Shown here: piece by piece, positions 7,873 through 21,486 of the stretch
Position numbering within the stretch: position 1 is the stretch's first letter
Layout of the letters: each line of letters opens with the position of its first letter
From: Albidovulum sediminis
GTDB lineage: Bacteria; Pseudomonadota; Alphaproteobacteria; Rhodobacterales; Rhodobacteraceae
Assembly: GCF_025380365.1 (NCBI RefSeq)
Contig: NZ_JAOCQF010000001.1
Location: 868,001 to 932,000 of the forward strand
Direction: 5' to 3'
DNA: 64,000 nt
Translations under genes and position numbers: made by a program
The notes under the pieces: model-generated
What the model saw: only the letters and a program-made list of their open reading frames with translations
Databases searched by the model: none
Told to the model about the DNA's origin: nothing

Positions 7873-10209
7873 ATGGACCGGCGGCGCGGAAATGGCGGCA
7901 GGGGCGGGTTGGTTCGTGCGGGCCTTGTGCCGGCCGCAGTGGCATTTTCGCTGGTATTCTCATCACTTCCGCTGTCAGTGCAGGCGCAGGATTATTCCTT
8001 CTCGAGCGTGAACGTCGAGGGCAACGAACGTGTCGAGGCCGCGACGATCCTGAAATTCGCGGGAATCGCCCAAGGATCAGCCGTCAGCGCGGCCCAGCTC
8101 AACGACGCCTATCAGCGCATCTCGCAATCCGGGCTGTTCGAGACGGTGGAGCTTGTCCCCTCGGGCAACACGCTGATCATCCGCGTGGTCGAGAATCCGA
8201 CGATCAACATCGTCAACTTCGAAGGCAACCGGCGCCTTGAGGACGAGGAACTGGCCGGGTTGATCAAGTCGCAGTCGCGCCGCGTCTTCTCGCCCGCCCA
8301 GGCCGAATCGGACGCCGCCGCCATCGCCAAGGCCTATGCCGATCAGGGGCGCCTTGCCGCGCGGGTCGAGCCGCGCATCATCCGCCGCGACGGCAACCGC
8401 GTCGACCTTGTCTTCGAGATCCGCGAAGGCGGCGTCACCGAGATCGAGCGGCTGTCCTTCACCGGCAACGAGGCGTTTTCCGACCGCCGCCTGCGGCGCG
8501 TTCTGGAAACCAAGCAGGCCGGCATCTTCCGCCGCATCGTCCAGCGCGATTCCTTCATCGCTGACCGTACCGAGTTCGACAAGCAGCTGCTGAAGGACTT
8601 CTACAACTCGCGCGGCTACGTCAATTTCCAGGTGCTGTCCGTCGCCTCCGAATACTCGCGCGAGCGGGACGGCTTCTTCCTTACCTTCAACGTCCGCGAA
8701 GGTCAGCAGTTCCGCTTCGGCTCCATCACCACGGTGAGCGAGTATGAGGGCGTGGATGCCGCCGAATACGCCGAGGTGGTGAAGATCCGCGACGGCGCGG
8801 CCTATTCGCCGCTGGCCATCGACACCACCATCACCAAGATGGAGGCGATCGCGCTGCGTGACGGGCTCGACTTCCTCCGGGTAGAGCCGCGCATCACCCG
8901 CAACGAACGCGAGGGGACGCTCGACGTCGCCTTCGTGCTGACCAAGGGGCCGCGCATCTTCGTCGAGCGCATCGACATCGAGGGCAACGCCACCACGCTC
9001 GACCAGGTGGTGCGCCGCCAGTTCCGCACCGTCGAGGGCGACCCGCTGAACGCGCGCGAGATCCGCGATGCGGCCGAACGCATCCGCGCGCTCGGCTTCT
9101 TCGCCAACGCCGACGTGAACGCCAACCCCGGCACCGGCCCCGACCAGGTCATCGTCGACGTCAACGTCGAGGAAAAGCCGACCGGGTCGCTCAACTTCGG
9201 CGCCAGCTATTCGGTCTCGAACGGCGTCGGCTTCAACATCGGCCTGTCCGAGGCGAACTTCCTCGGTCGCGGCCAGTTCGTCAGCGTCAACATCAACGTC
9301 GGGACCGACAACCAGAACAGCTCGATCACCTTCATCGAGCCGGCGATCCTCGACCGTGACCTGAAGTTCCGCTTCAACGCCTATTACACGACCACCGACA
9401 ACGACAATTCGGACTACAGCTCCGAACGCATCGGCATCCAGCCGTCGCTGGAATTCCCGCTGAACGAGTTCACCCGGCTCGAGGTGCGCTACAAGATTTC
9501 CAGCGACGAGTTGAGCGACGTCGGCGGCGACACCCCGGCCAATTCCTCCCCGATCCTCCTGGCCGAGGAAGGCAAGGAGATCACGAGCGCGCTCGGCTAC
9601 ACGCTCAGCTACGACACGCGGATCGGCGGGCTCGATCCGACGCGCGGACTGCTGGTGCGGTTCAATCAGGATTTCGCCGGACTCGGCGGCGATGTCGAAC
9701 AGATCACGACCTCGGCGCTCGGCTCCTACCAGCGCAAGATCATGCGCGAGGAGGTGACGCTCCGGGCCGAGGTCGAGGGCGGCGTCGTGCACCGCTTCAA
9801 CGGCGACACCCGCATTCTCGACCGCTTCTCCGGCAACGGCAAGATCCGCGGGTTCGAGCCGAACGGGATCGGCCCGCGCGACATCAACGCGGTCAACGAC
9901 GACGCGCTTGGCGGCAACTACTTTGCCGTCGCGCGGGTCGAGGCGGAATTTCCGCTGGGCCTGCCCACCGAATACGGCGTCACCGGCGGTCTTTTCGCCG
10001 ACGTGGGCTCGGTCTGGGGGCTTGACAACACGGTGGGCGCGGGCGGGCTTACGGTCGACGACGACCTGCACCTGCGCGCGGTCGTCGGCGTGTCGGTCTT
10101 CTGGCAGTCCGTGCTCGGCCCCTTGCGGTTCAACTTCTCGCACGCGCTGAAGAAGGAAGACTACGACCGCGAGCAGACCTTCGATCTGACCGTCTCCACG
10201 CAGTTCTGA
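7873..10209 (+). CDS. bamA: Outer membrane protein assembly factor BamA
   Basis: Essential core of the BAM complex that inserts beta-barrel proteins into the outer membrane. A signal peptide ends near SVQAQ (residues ~33-38). Five POTRA modules follow (for example FSSVNVEGNERVEAATIL, INIVNFEGNRRLEDEEL and IFVERIDIEGNATTLDQVV), up to about residue 430. A 16-strand barrel then runs to the C-terminal LTVSTQF with a terminal Phe. The 778 aa are typical. It overlaps skp by one base, so the pair is cotranscribed. Confidence 0.96.
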   Translation: MDRRRGNGGRGGLVRAGLVPAAVAFSLVFSSLPLSVQAQDYSFSSVNVEGNERVEAATILKFAGIAQGSAVSAAQLNDAYQRISQSGLFETVELVPSGNTLIIRVVENPTINIVNFEGNRRLEDEELAGLIKSQSRRVFSPAQAESDAAAIAKAYADQGRLAARVEPRIIRRDGNRVDLVFEIREGGVTEIERLSFTGNEAFSDRRLRRVLETKQAGIFRRIVQRDSFIADRTEFDKQLLKDFYNSRGYVNFQVLSVASEYSRERDGFFLTFNVREGQQFRFGSITTVSEYEGVDAAEYAEVVKIRDGAAYSPLAIDTTITKMEAIALRDGLDFLRVEPRITRNEREGTLDVAFVLTKGPRIFVERIDIEGNATTLDQVVRRQFRTVEGDPLNAREIRDAAERIRALGFFANADVNANPGTGPDQVIVDVNVEEKPTGSLNFGASYSVSNGVGFNIGLSEANFLGRGQFVSVNINVGTDNQNSSITFIEPAILDRDLKFRFNAYYTTTDNDNSDYSSERIGIQPSLEFPLNEFTRLEVRYKISSDELSDVGGDTPANSSPILLAEEGKEITSALGYTLSYDTRIGGLDPTRGLLVRFNQDFAGLGGDVEQITTSALGSYQRKIMREEVTLRAEVEGGVVHRFNGDTRILDRFSGNGKIRGFEPNGIGPRDINAVNDDALGGNYFAVARVEAEFPLGLPTEYGVTGGLFADVGSVWGLDNTVGAGGLTVDDDLHLRAVVGVSVFWQSVLGPLRFNFSHALKKEDYDREQTFDLTVSTQF

Positions 10210-10781
10210 TGCGTGCCTGGCTGGCCGCCCTGTCGGTTGCGGCGGCGCTGGCCGCCCCGGTCTGTGCGCAGGAGGTGACGACGGGTCCGCGCCCGCTGGC
10301 GCCTTCGGTCCTTGTCCTCGACCAGGAACGCCTGTTCGAGGGGTCGCTCTGGGGCAAGCGCGTGGTGGCGGAGATCGAGGCGGATTCGAACGCTCTCTCG
10401 GCCGAAAACCGCCGGATCGAGGCCGCGCTTTCGGCCGAGGAACAGGCCCTGACCGAAAAGCGCAAGACGCTGCCGGCCGAGGAATTCCGCGCCCTTGCCG
10501 ATGCCTTCGACGCCAAGGTGGTCGACATCCGCCGCAGCCAGGACACCAAGGCGCGCGACATCGCGCGGCTGGGCGAGGCAGAGCAGCAGGCGTTCCTGGC
10601 CACCGCGGTGCCGGTGCTGCGACAGCTTCTGGGCGAGACGCCTGGCGCCGTGGCGATCCTTGACCGCCGCTCGGTCCTGATCGCAGCCGAAGCGATCGAC
10701 ATCACCGACATCGCCATCGCCCGCATCGACGCAGCCCTCGGGGCCGGGCAACGCCCCGCGCTTCCGCCGGCGGAGAACTGA
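10209..10781 (+). CDS. skp: Periplasmic chaperone Skp/OmpH
   Basis: Holds unfolded outer-membrane proteins on their way to BamA. A signal peptide (MRAWLAALSVAAALAAPVCAQ) is followed by the Skp-type start PSVLVLDQERLFEGSLWGKR and a long charged, helical, coiled-coil arm (residues ~55-135). The region resumes with AVAILDRRSVLIAAEAIDIT, which packs back into the core. The 190 aa are typical of alphaproteobacterial OmpH. It starts inside the bamA stop codon. Confidence 0.9.
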   Translation: MRAWLAALSVAAALAAPVCAQEVTTGPRPLAPSVLVLDQERLFEGSLWGKRVVAEIEADSNALSAENRRIEAALSAEEQALTEKRKTLPAEEFRALADAFDAKVVDIRRSQDTKARDIARLGEAEQQAFLATAVPVLRQLLGETPGAVAILDRRSVLIAAEAIDITDIAIARIDAALGAGQRPALPPAEN

Positions 10782-10856
10782 GCGGCGCTTGCGCCCCGGG
10801 GTGCGAGTTGCTAGCAAGGCCAGAGGCAGGGAATGCCCCGCGCGCAAGGACGAATG

Positions 10857-11315
10857 ATGACCGACGCACCCGTTACCGAAGCCGATATCCACCTGATCCA
10901 GCGGATCATTCCGCACCGCTATCCGTTCCTCCTGATCGACAAGGTCGTGGATATCCGCGTCAACGAAGGCTGCGTCGGCATCAAGAACGTCACCTTCAAC
11001 GAGCCGCATTTCCAGGGCCATTTCCCGCAGGCGCCGATCATGCCCGGCGTCACCATCGTCGAGGCGATGGCGCAGGCGGCGGCGGTGCTGGTCGGCATCT
11101 CGATGGATGTGGTGGGGCGCGATCTCCTGACCTATTTCCTCTCGATCGACGCCTGCAAGTTCCGCCGCAAGGTGGTGCCGGGCGACGTGCTGGAGCTTCA
11201 CATGACCGTGAAGCGTGGCGGCGGCAAGATCTGGAAATTCCACGGCGAGGCGAAGGTGGGCCGCGAACTGGCCTGCGAGGCCGACATCGCCGCGATGATG
11301 GATCTCAGGGACTGA
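10857..11315 (+). CDS. fabZ: 3-hydroxyacyl-ACP dehydratase FabZ
   Basis: Dehydrates beta-hydroxyacyl-ACP in fatty acid elongation and competes with LpxA for the same acyl pool. The hot-dog motifs are intact: [12 protein letters not shown], then [19 protein letters not shown] with the catalytic His, and [10 protein letters not shown] with the catalytic Glu. AAGGA at 10846-10850 fits the ATG at 10857 ([15 protein letters not shown]); the ATG three bases earlier or one at 10833 are alternatives. lpxD, often found between skp and fabZ, is not here. Confidence 0.95.
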   Translation: MTDAPVTEADIHLIQRIIPHRYPFLLIDKVVDIRVNEGCVGIKNVTFNEPHFQGHFPQAPIMPGVTIVEAMAQAAAVLVGISMDVVGRDLLTYFLSIDACKFRRKVVPGDVLELHMTVKRGGGKIWKFHGEAKVGRELACEADIAAMMDLRD

Positions 11316-11317
11316 CC

Positions 11318-12112
11318 ATGGCGATCCACCCCAGCGCAGAGGTCCACCCCTCGGCCCATGTCGAGCCGGGGGCAGAGATCGGGCCCGACTGCCGGATCGG
11401 CCCCTTCTGCCTGATCGGGGCCGAGGTCCGGCTGGCGCGCGGCGTTGTCCTGAAAAGCCATGCCGTCGTCACCGGCGATACCGAGGTGGGCGAGGAGACG
11501 ACCGTCTTCCCCTTCGCCACGCTGGGCGAGGTGCCGCAGGACCTGAAGTTCCGGGGCGAGAAAAGCCGCCTTGTCATCGGCGCGCGCAACCGCATCCGGG
11601 AGCATGTGACCGTCAACACCGGGACCGAGGGCGGAGGCGGGCTGACGCAGGTGGGCGACGACTGCCTGATCATGGCGGGCGCCCATGTCGCGCATGACTG
11701 CCGCATCGGCAACCGGGTGATCCTGGTCAACAACGCGGCGCTGGCCGGCCACTGCGTGATCGAGGACGACGTGATCGTCGGCGGGCTTTCGGGCGTTCAC
11801 CAGTTCGTGCGCATCGGCCGTGGCGCGATGATCGGCGCGGTGACGATGGTGACGGCCGATGTCATTCCCTACGGCCTGGTGCAGGGGCCGCGCGGCACGC
11901 TCGACGGGCTGAACCTTGTCGGGCTGAAGCGGCGCGGGCTGGACCGGGGAGAGATCGGCGCGCTGCGCGACCTCTTTCACGCGCTTTCCGACGGCAACTT
12001 CCGCGAAAGCGCGCGGCAGGCAGCCGAGGCGGCGGACGCGACCGCGCAGGTGCGCGAGGTGCTGGACTTCATCCTCGGCCCCTCGGACCGGTCGTTCCTG
12101 ACGCCCAGATGA
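11318..12112 (+). CDS. lpxA: UDP-N-acetylglucosamine acyltransferase LpxA
   Basis: First step of lipid A synthesis: 3-O-acylation of UDP-GlcNAc from hydroxyacyl-ACP. The N-terminal two thirds are left-handed beta-helix hexapeptide repeats (IHPSAEVHPSAHVEPGAEIG and so on). The catalytic His lies in MAGAHVAHDCRIGN and the family block is IGAVTMVTADVIPYGLVQG. At 264 aa it has the usual length. The ATG at 11318 sits two bases after fabZ. The stop overlaps the lpxI start (ATGA). Confidence 0.96.
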   Translation: MAIHPSAEVHPSAHVEPGAEIGPDCRIGPFCLIGAEVRLARGVVLKSHAVVTGDTEVGEETTVFPFATLGEVPQDLKFRGEKSRLVIGARNRIREHVTVNTGTEGGGGLTQVGDDCLIMAGAHVAHDCRIGNRVILVNNAALAGHCVIEDDVIVGGLSGVHQFVRIGRGAMIGAVTMVTADVIPYGLVQGPRGTLDGLNLVGLKRRGLDRGEIGALRDLFHALSDGNFRESARQAAEAADATAQVREVLDFILGPSDRSFLTPR

Positions 12113-12927
12113 CGCGGACCGCGCTCATCGCCGGGCAGGGCGCGCTGCCGGGCCTGCTTCTGGCGACCCTTTCCGCGCGCGGGGAGCCTTGCACCGTCGC
12201 GGCGCTTCAGGGGTTCGAGCCCGACCTTCCCGGCGTTCCGGTCGCGGCGTTCCGGCTTGAGCGTCTGGTCCCCTTCATGGACCGCCTGCACGACGAGGGC
12301 GTGACGCGCGTCTGTTTTGCCGGCGCGGTGCGGCGGCCGAAGATCGAACCCGACCTGTTCGACCCCCGCACAGCGCAACTGGTGCCGCGCATCCTTGCCG
12401 CGATGCGGCCGGGCGACGACGCGACGCTGCGCACCTTCCTCGCCATCTTCGAGGAACACGGCTTTGCCGTCGCCGCCGCGCACGAGATCGCGCCCGATCT
12501 CCTGCCCGCCGAAGGGGTGCCGACGCGCGCCGCGCCCGGCGCCGGCGCGCGTTCCGAGGCGCTTCTGGGCGAGGCGGCGGTGGCCGAGATGGGGCGCACT
12601 GACACCGGCCAGACCTGTGTCGTCGCGGGGGGCACGATCGTCGCCAGCGAGGGGCCAGAGGGCACCGACGCGATGCTCGCGACACTTGCACCGGCGCCGG
12701 GCGCGCGGCGCGGCCTTCTCTTCAAGGCGCCGAAGCCCGCGCAGGATCGCCGCGTCGACCTGCCGGTGATCGGGCCGGACACCGCGCGCATGGCCGGGGC
12801 CGCAGGGCTTGCCGGCATCGTGATCGAGGCCGGGGGCGTCATGGTCCTCGACCTGCCCGAGGTCGTGCGCACGCTCGATGCGCAGGGCATGTTCCTCTGG
12901 GTTCGCCCGGCGGGGGGCGGGGCGTGA
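12109..12927 (+). CDS. lpxI: UDP-2,3-diacylglucosamine pyrophosphatase LpxI
   Basis: Hydrolyses UDP-2,3-diacylglucosamine to lipid X. LpxI replaces LpxH in most alphaproteobacteria. The 272-aa protein begins TRTALIAGQGALPGLL, contains RVCFAGAVRRPKIEPDLFD, and ends with the region VIGPDTARMAGAAGLAGIVI typical of the DUF1009/LpxI family. Its position between lpxA and lpxB, overlapping both by four bases, agrees with the pathway order. Confidence 0.93.
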   Translation: MTRTALIAGQGALPGLLLATLSARGEPCTVAALQGFEPDLPGVPVAAFRLERLVPFMDRLHDEGVTRVCFAGAVRRPKIEPDLFDPRTAQLVPRILAAMRPGDDATLRTFLAIFEEHGFAVAAAHEIAPDLLPAEGVPTRAAPGAGARSEALLGEAAVAEMGRTDTGQTCVVAGGTIVASEGPEGTDAMLATLAPAPGARRGLLFKAPKPAQDRRVDLPVIGPDTARMAGAAGLAGIVIEAGGVMVLDLPEVVRTLDAQGMFLWVRPAGGGA

Positions 12928-14072
12928 GGGTCTTCCTGATCGCGGGCGAGGCGTCGGGCGACGCGCTCGGCGCAGCGCTGATGGCGGGGCTGAAGACGCT
13001 GGCGCCCGGCATCGCGTTCGAGGGGATCGGCGGGCCGCTGATGGAGGCCGAGGGCCTGCAAAGCCGCTTCCCGATGGAGGAACTGTCGGTCATGGGGCTG
13101 ATGGAGGTGCTGCCGAAGTACCGCCACCTCAAGCGGCGCATCGCCGAGACGGCGGAGGCGGTTGTTGCCGGGAAGCCCGACGCGCTTGTCACCATCGACA
13201 GCCCCGATTTCGGCCTGCGGGTGGCGCGCGCCGCGCGGGCGGGCCTGGCTGGCCTCAGGACCATCCACTATGTCGCGCCCTCGGTCTGGGCCTGGCGGCC
13301 TGGGCGGGCGGTAAAGATGGCAGAGGTCATCGACCATGTACTGGCACTCCTGCCGTTCGAGCCGCCCTACATGACGGCTGCCGGCATGACCTGCGATTTC
13401 GTCGGCCACCCGGTGACGACGGTGCCGCTGGCCACCACGGCCGAGGCCGCAGCCTTCCGCGCCCGCCACGGCATTGCGCCCGACGCGCCTCTTGTCCTCT
13501 GCCTGCCCGGATCACGGCGGGGCGAGGTCGCGCGCCTCGGCCCGCGCTTCGGGGCGGCGCTGGACCTGATCGCGCGCGACCTGCCGGGGCTCGCCGTGGT
13601 GATCCCCACGGTGCGTGGCGTCGCCGGGCAGGTGCGCGAGATGGCGGCGGGCTGGTCCACCCGGCCGGTCGTCGTCGACAGCGCGGAAAAGGCCGCGGCC
13701 TTCGCCGCCGCCGACGCGGCGCTTGCCGCCTCCGGCACCGTCAGCCTGGAACTTGCGGCCAACGCCGTGCCGATGGTGATCGGCTATGACTTCAACCCGC
13801 TGACCCGCTTCATCCTGCGCCGGATCGTGCGCCACGACACCGTGACGCTCGTCAACCTCGTCTCCGGGACTCGCGCGGTGCCGGAGTTCCTGGGCGAGGT
13901 CTGCCAGCCCGCGCCCCTGGCGGCGGCGGTCCTGCGGCTTCTGCGCGACCCGGCGGCGCGGGCGGCGCAAGAGGATGCGATGGCGCTCAGCATGGATCGT
14001 CTCGGCCGCGGCGGCGAGGCCCCGGGACTGCGTGCGGCGCGCTCGGTGCTCGCGGCGATAGCCCGCGGCTGA
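12924..14072 (+). CDS. lpxB: Lipid-A-disaccharide synthase LpxB
   Basis: Joins lipid X to UDP-2,3-diacylglucosamine to form the lipid A disaccharide at the inner membrane (GT19 family). Landmarks are VFLIAGEASGDALGAAL at the N-terminus, EGIGGPLMEAEGL, the block TIHYVAPSVWAWRPGRA, and LCLPGSRRGEVARLGP. The start is the GTG at 12924 overlapping the lpxI stop (GTGA). The 382 aa are typical. It ends the lipid A run. msrB converges three bases downstream. Confidence 0.95.
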   Translation: MRVFLIAGEASGDALGAALMAGLKTLAPGIAFEGIGGPLMEAEGLQSRFPMEELSVMGLMEVLPKYRHLKRRIAETAEAVVAGKPDALVTIDSPDFGLRVARAARAGLAGLRTIHYVAPSVWAWRPGRAVKMAEVIDHVLALLPFEPPYMTAAGMTCDFVGHPVTTVPLATTAEAAAFRARHGIAPDAPLVLCLPGSRRGEVARLGPRFGAALDLIARDLPGLAVVIPTVRGVAGQVREMAAGWSTRPVVVDSAEKAAAFAAADAALAASGTVSLELAANAVPMVIGYDFNPLTRFILRRIVRHDTVTLVNLVSGTRAVPEFLGEVCQPAPLAAAVLRLLRDPAARAAQEDAMALSMDRLGRGGEAPGLRAARSVLAAIARG

Positions 14073-14075
14073 GGG

Positions 14076-14618
14076 TCAGGCCGCCCGCGGCTCGAAGCTC
14101 AGGCTGGTGCCGTTGATGCAGTGCAGCACCTGCGCGTCGATGCGGACTATATGTCCCAGATGGCTGCCGCAGCGCCGGCAATGCACCTCGACCACCGTCA
14201 TGCGCCCGTAATCGGGGTTCATCCCCGCCTCCTGCGGCCAGTCGATGTCGGTCAGGACGGCGTTCGGCACCGAATGGCGGAAGAAGGCCCAGCCCTTGTC
14301 GACCTCGACCTTCCAGGACGATTCATAAAGCGGCAGGTCGCAGCCTCGGCACACATAGGAGCCGTCCCGCGCCTCGTTCCAGTTCGGGTGCGACTTCGGC
14401 TCCTCCGTGGCGCCGTGGCGGAGCACGGCGTAGGTGTCCGCGTCCAGCATCGCGCGCCATTCCGCGTCAGTCCGTGTCACCTCATAGGCGAACCCGTCCT
14501 GACCTGCCACGACTTTGGCGCTTGCCCCGCTCACACTCGCTGCCATGCCTGCCGGCGCAACGACCAGCGCCGTCGCGGAACCCTTCAGCATCGCACGTCT
14601 GTTGATCTCATGTGTCAT
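14076..14618 (-). CDS. msrB: Tat-exported peptide-methionine (R)-S-oxide reductase (MsrB)
   Basis: Reduces methionine-R-sulfoxide in proteins. The N-terminus MTHEINRRAMLKGSATALVV is a twin-arginine signal, so this MsrB is predicted to work in the periplasm. After it come the MsrB zinc pairs CRGC and CRRCGSHLGH, the GWAFFRHSV block, and the catalytic Cys in HCINGTSLSFEP. Length is 180 aa including the signal. How it is re-reduced in the periplasm cannot be seen here. It converges on lpxB. Confidence 0.9.
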   Translation of the reverse strand: MTHEINRRAMLKGSATALVVAPAGMAASVSGASAKVVAGQDGFAYEVTRTDAEWRAMLDADTYAVLRHGATEEPKSHPNWNEARDGSYVCRGCDLPLYESSWKVEVDKGWAFFRHSVPNAVLTDIDWPQEAGMNPDYGRMTVVEVHCRRCGSHLGHIVRIDAQVLHCINGTSLSFEPRAA

Positions 14619-14739
14619 TCCGGCCTCCTCGACAGATGAGGCAGACTAAGCCGGAATCCGCTCGCGCGCCGTGCACGACCGCGTGCATCGCGCAATCGTG
14701 CGCCTTGGTGAGCGTAACGCCGCGACCCGCGCGGGGCGG

Positions 14740-15888
14740 TCAGCCGCGTGCGGCGTCGCGGTAGATCCAGCCGCCGCCGAGGATGCGGCTGCCGCCGGTC
14801 TCGTAGAAGACGCAGGCCTGGCCGGGGCTGACCCCGGTTTCGGGGTCGAGCAGATCGACCTCCGCCTGCGTCGGCCCCGTGGGACGCAGGATCGCCGGGC
14901 GCGGCGGGCGGGTGGAGCGCACCTTGACCGAGACATGGTGTTCGCGGGCACCATCGAAGGCACCGTCGCCCAGCCAGTTGATCTCCCGCACCGGGATGAT
15001 GCGGGTGGCCAGCGCCTCTTTCGGGCCGACGATCACGCGGCGCGTGTCGGGGTCGAGGCGGACCACGTAGAGCGGATCGCCTAGCCCGCCGATGCCGATC
15101 CCGCGCCGCTGGCCGATGGTGTAGTGGATCACGCCCCGATGCTGGCCAAGGACATTGCCGTCCATGTCCACGATCTCTCCGGGGTCGGCCGCGCCGGGGC
15201 GCAACTTCTCGATCACGGCGGCGTAGTTGCCGTTGGGGACAAAGCAGATGTCCTGGCTGTCGGGCTTGTCGGCCACGCTCAGCCCGTATTTCGCGGCCAG
15301 CGCGCGGGTCTCGGCCTTGGAGGCGAGGCCGCCGAGCGGAAAGCGCAGGAAGGCCAGTTGCTCGGGCGTGGTCGAAAACAGGAAATAGCTCTGGTCGCGC
15401 GCCGGATCGGCGGCGCAGTGCAGTTCCGGCCCGGCCGCACCCATCTTGCGCCGGATGTAGTGCCCCGTCGCCATGCAGTCGGCGTCAAGGTCGCGCGCGG
15501 TCGCCAGCAGGTCCTTGAACTTCACCCGTTCGTTGCAGCGGATGCAGGGCACGGGCGTGGCACCCGCCAGGTAGGCGTCGGCGAACTCCTCGATCACGGC
15601 GTCGCGAAAGATGTTCTCGTAGTCGAGCACGTAGTGCGGGAACCCCATCGCCTCGGCGACGCGGCGGGCATCGTGGATGTCCTGCCCGGCGCAGCAGGCG
15701 CCCTTTTTCGCCAGCGCCGCGCCGTGGTCGTAAAGCTGGAGCGTCACGCCGACCACGTCGTAGCCCTCGTCCTTCAGCATCGCGGCGACGACCGAGCTGT
15801 CCACGCCGCCCGACATGGCGACGACGACCCGCGTCTGGGCGGGGGGCTTCGGCAGGCCGAGCGAATTGAGGGGCGCGTCGAGCGGCAT
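14740..15888 (-). CDS. mnmA: tRNA-specific 2-thiouridylase MnmA
   Basis: Thiolates U34 of tRNA-Lys, -Glu and -Gln. The ATP-pyrophosphatase P-loop [15 protein letters not shown] is near the N-terminus. The nucleophile [15 protein letters not shown] and the second active-site Cys in [11 protein letters not shown] are present, as is the [13 protein letters not shown] block. GGAG eight bases upstream supports the ATG at 15888 ([12 protein letters not shown]) over the longer frame. The protein has 382 aa. It is divergent from sciP. Confidence 0.95.
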   Translation of the reverse strand: MPLDAPLNSLGLPKPPAQTRVVVAMSGGVDSSVVAAMLKDEGYDVVGVTLQLYDHGAALAKKGACCAGQDIHDARRVAEAMGFPHYVLDYENIFRDAVIEEFADAYLAGATPVPCIRCNERVKFKDLLATARDLDADCMATGHYIRRKMGAAGPELHCAADPARDQSYFLFSTTPEQLAFLRFPLGGLASKAETRALAAKYGLSVADKPDSQDICFVPNGNYAAVIEKLRPGAADPGEIVDMDGNVLGQHRGVIHYTIGQRRGIGIGGLGDPLYVVRLDPDTRRVIVGPKEALATRIIPVREINWLGDGAFDGAREHHVSVKVRSTRPPRPAILRPTGPTQAEVDLLDPETGVSPGQACVFYETGGSRILGGGWIYRDAARG

Positions 15889-16012
15889 GTCACGTCTCCG
15901 GGGCGAGGGGCTGGAATAGCGAAAATGCGACATACTCGCAAGGCCGGGTTTCACCGTCCCTTAAGCGCGATCCGCGATCCTGCCCGCGGTGGTGAAAGAA
16001 AGGGGGTACGGG

Positions 16013-16291
16013 ATGTACCTGAAGAAGGTGAAGGGGCCGCGCGCCGTGACCCTGCCGGACGGAAGCGTCATGACCAGGGCGGATCTGCCGCCGGCGGACA
16101 CGCGGCGCTGGGTCGCCAGCCGCAAGGCGCAGGTGATCAAGGCCCTGGCCGCGGGCCTGATCTCGCGCGAGGAGGCGATCGAACGCTACGCGCTCTCGGA
16201 GGAGGAGCTTGACCTCTGGTTCGAGGCGGTCGCGCGGCACGGCGTAAAGGCGCTCAAGGTCACGCAGATCCAGAAGTTCCGACAAGTTTAG
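16013..16291 (+). CDS. sciP: CtrA inhibitor SciP
   Basis: Small helix-turn-helix protein of the DUF1153/SciP family, which in Caulobacter binds CtrA or its promoters and blocks CtrA-dependent transcription. The 92-aa protein has the family core VTLPDGSVMTRADLPPADTR followed by RWVASRKAQVIKAL and an HTH-like stretch ISREEAIERYALSEEELDLW. The ATG at 16013 (MYLKKVKGPRA) has an AGGGGG ribosome-binding site; a GTG at 15989 is less likely. It lies directly upstream of ctrA, pairing the regulator with its inhibitor. Confidence 0.92.
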   Translation: MYLKKVKGPRAVTLPDGSVMTRADLPPADTRRWVASRKAQVIKALAAGLISREEAIERYALSEEELDLWFEAVARHGVKALKVTQIQKFRQV

Positions 16292-16329
16292 GTTGTCCGC
16301 GGCGATTTCCCCGATACGGTAACGCCTGA

Positions 16330-16370
16330 TTAACCATTCTGGGCAAGGGTGCGGGTAACCGGGGGTTTAA
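16330..16370 (+). promoter_or_regulatory. TTAA half-sites upstream of ctrA (possible CtrA binding)
   Basis: TTAACCAT at 16330-16337 matches the first half of the CtrA consensus (TTAACCAT-type TTAA-N7-TTAA), and another TTAA is at 16367-16370. They are 37 bp apart rather than N7, so no full box is present. Autoregulation is known for CtrA, but here it rests on a half-site only. Confidence 0.25.
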
Positions 16371-16385
16371 CGCGGAGATCGTCAG

Positions 16386-17093
16386 ATGAGAATCCTGTTG
16401 GTGGAGGACGACCCGACCACCTCGCGCAGCATCGAACTGATGCTGACGCACGCCAACCTCAACGTCTACTGCACCGACCTGGGCGAGGAGGGGGTGGATC
16501 TGGCAAAGCTCTATGACTACGACCTGATCCTTCTCGACCTCAACCTGCCGGACATGAACGGCCATGACGTGCTGCGCCAGTTGCGGATGGCCAAGGTGGA
16601 CACGCCGATCCTGATCCTGTCCGGCGCGGACGACACCGAAAACAAGATCCGCGGCTTCGGCTCGGGCGCCGACGACTACATGACCAAGCCCTTCCACCGC
16701 GAGGAACTGGTGGCGCGCATCCACGCGATCATCCGCCGCTCCAAGGGCCACGCGCAGTCGGTCATCCGCACCGGCAAGGTCTCCGTCAACCTCGATGCCA
16801 AGACGGTCGAGGTGGAGGGCAAGGCGGTGCACCTGACCGGCAAGGAATACCAGATGCTGGAGCTTCTGAGCCTTCGGAAGGGCACCACCCTGACGAAGGA
16901 GATGTTCCTCAACCACCTTTACGGCGGCATGGATGAACCGGAACTGAAGATCATCGACGTCTTCATCTGCAAGCTGAGGAAGAAGCTGGCCGAGGCGACG
17001 GGCGGCGAAAGCTACATCGAGACGGTCTGGGGCCGCGGCTACGTCCTGCGCGAGCCGCAGGCGGGCGAGCGGCGCGTGGCCATCGGCGCCTGA
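16386..17093 (+). CDS. ctrA: Cell cycle response regulator CtrA
   Basis: OmpR-type response regulator that in alphaproteobacteria governs the cell cycle or, in Rhodobacterales, motility, gene transfer agents and late cell-cycle genes. The receiver domain (residues 1-118) has the acidic pair E7/D8/D9, phosphoacceptor D51 in [15 protein letters not shown] in LILSGADD and K in [10 protein letters not shown]. The winged-helix domain follows ([20 protein letters not shown], then [13 protein letters not shown]). The 235-aa length and near-invariant sequence make the assignment secure. It is preceded by sciP. Confidence 0.97.
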   Translation: MRILLVEDDPTTSRSIELMLTHANLNVYCTDLGEEGVDLAKLYDYDLILLDLNLPDMNGHDVLRQLRMAKVDTPILILSGADDTENKIRGFGSGADDYMTKPFHREELVARIHAIIRRSKGHAQSVIRTGKVSVNLDAKTVEVEGKAVHLTGKEYQMLELLSLRKGTTLTKEMFLNHLYGGMDEPELKIIDVFICKLRKKLAEATGGESYIETVWGRGYVLREPQAGERRVAIGA

Positions 17094-17133
17094 GGGGCGG
17101 CACCCTCTGGACCTCGGACGCCGCGCCGCCTAA

Positions 17134-21395
<4,262 letters not shown>

Positions 21396-21417
21396 TCTTC
21401 ACCTTTCGTTCGCGGAT

Positions 21418-21459
21418 GTTCTCACATAGTTCTTTACAAACCATGAACGATATGAGAAC
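21418..21459 (+). promoter_or_regulatory. Two inverted SOS (LexA) boxes
   Basis: GTTCTCACATAGTTC (21418-21432) and GAACGATATGAGAAC (21445-21459) are each exact matches to the alphaproteobacterial LexA box GTTC-N7-GTTC, the second on the opposite strand, centres 27 bp apart. They also form a 16-bp imperfect inverted repeat (two mismatches per arm). A -35-like TTTACA (21433-21438) lies exactly between them, though no good -10 is visible. The boxes end 27 bp before the start of the 40-aa ORF. Confidence 0.75.
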
Positions 21460-21486
21460 AAATAAGCAACTCAGGTGGAGGTTCCG

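Noticed and set aside
16292-16385. A full CtrA box controlling ctrA
   Set aside because: Only separate TTAA words occur, 37 bp apart; no TTAA-N7-TTAA. Kept only as low-confidence half-sites.
21408-21421. A third SOS box from GTTC at 21408 and 21418
   Set aside because: The spacing is N6 rather than N7, so it does not meet the motif.
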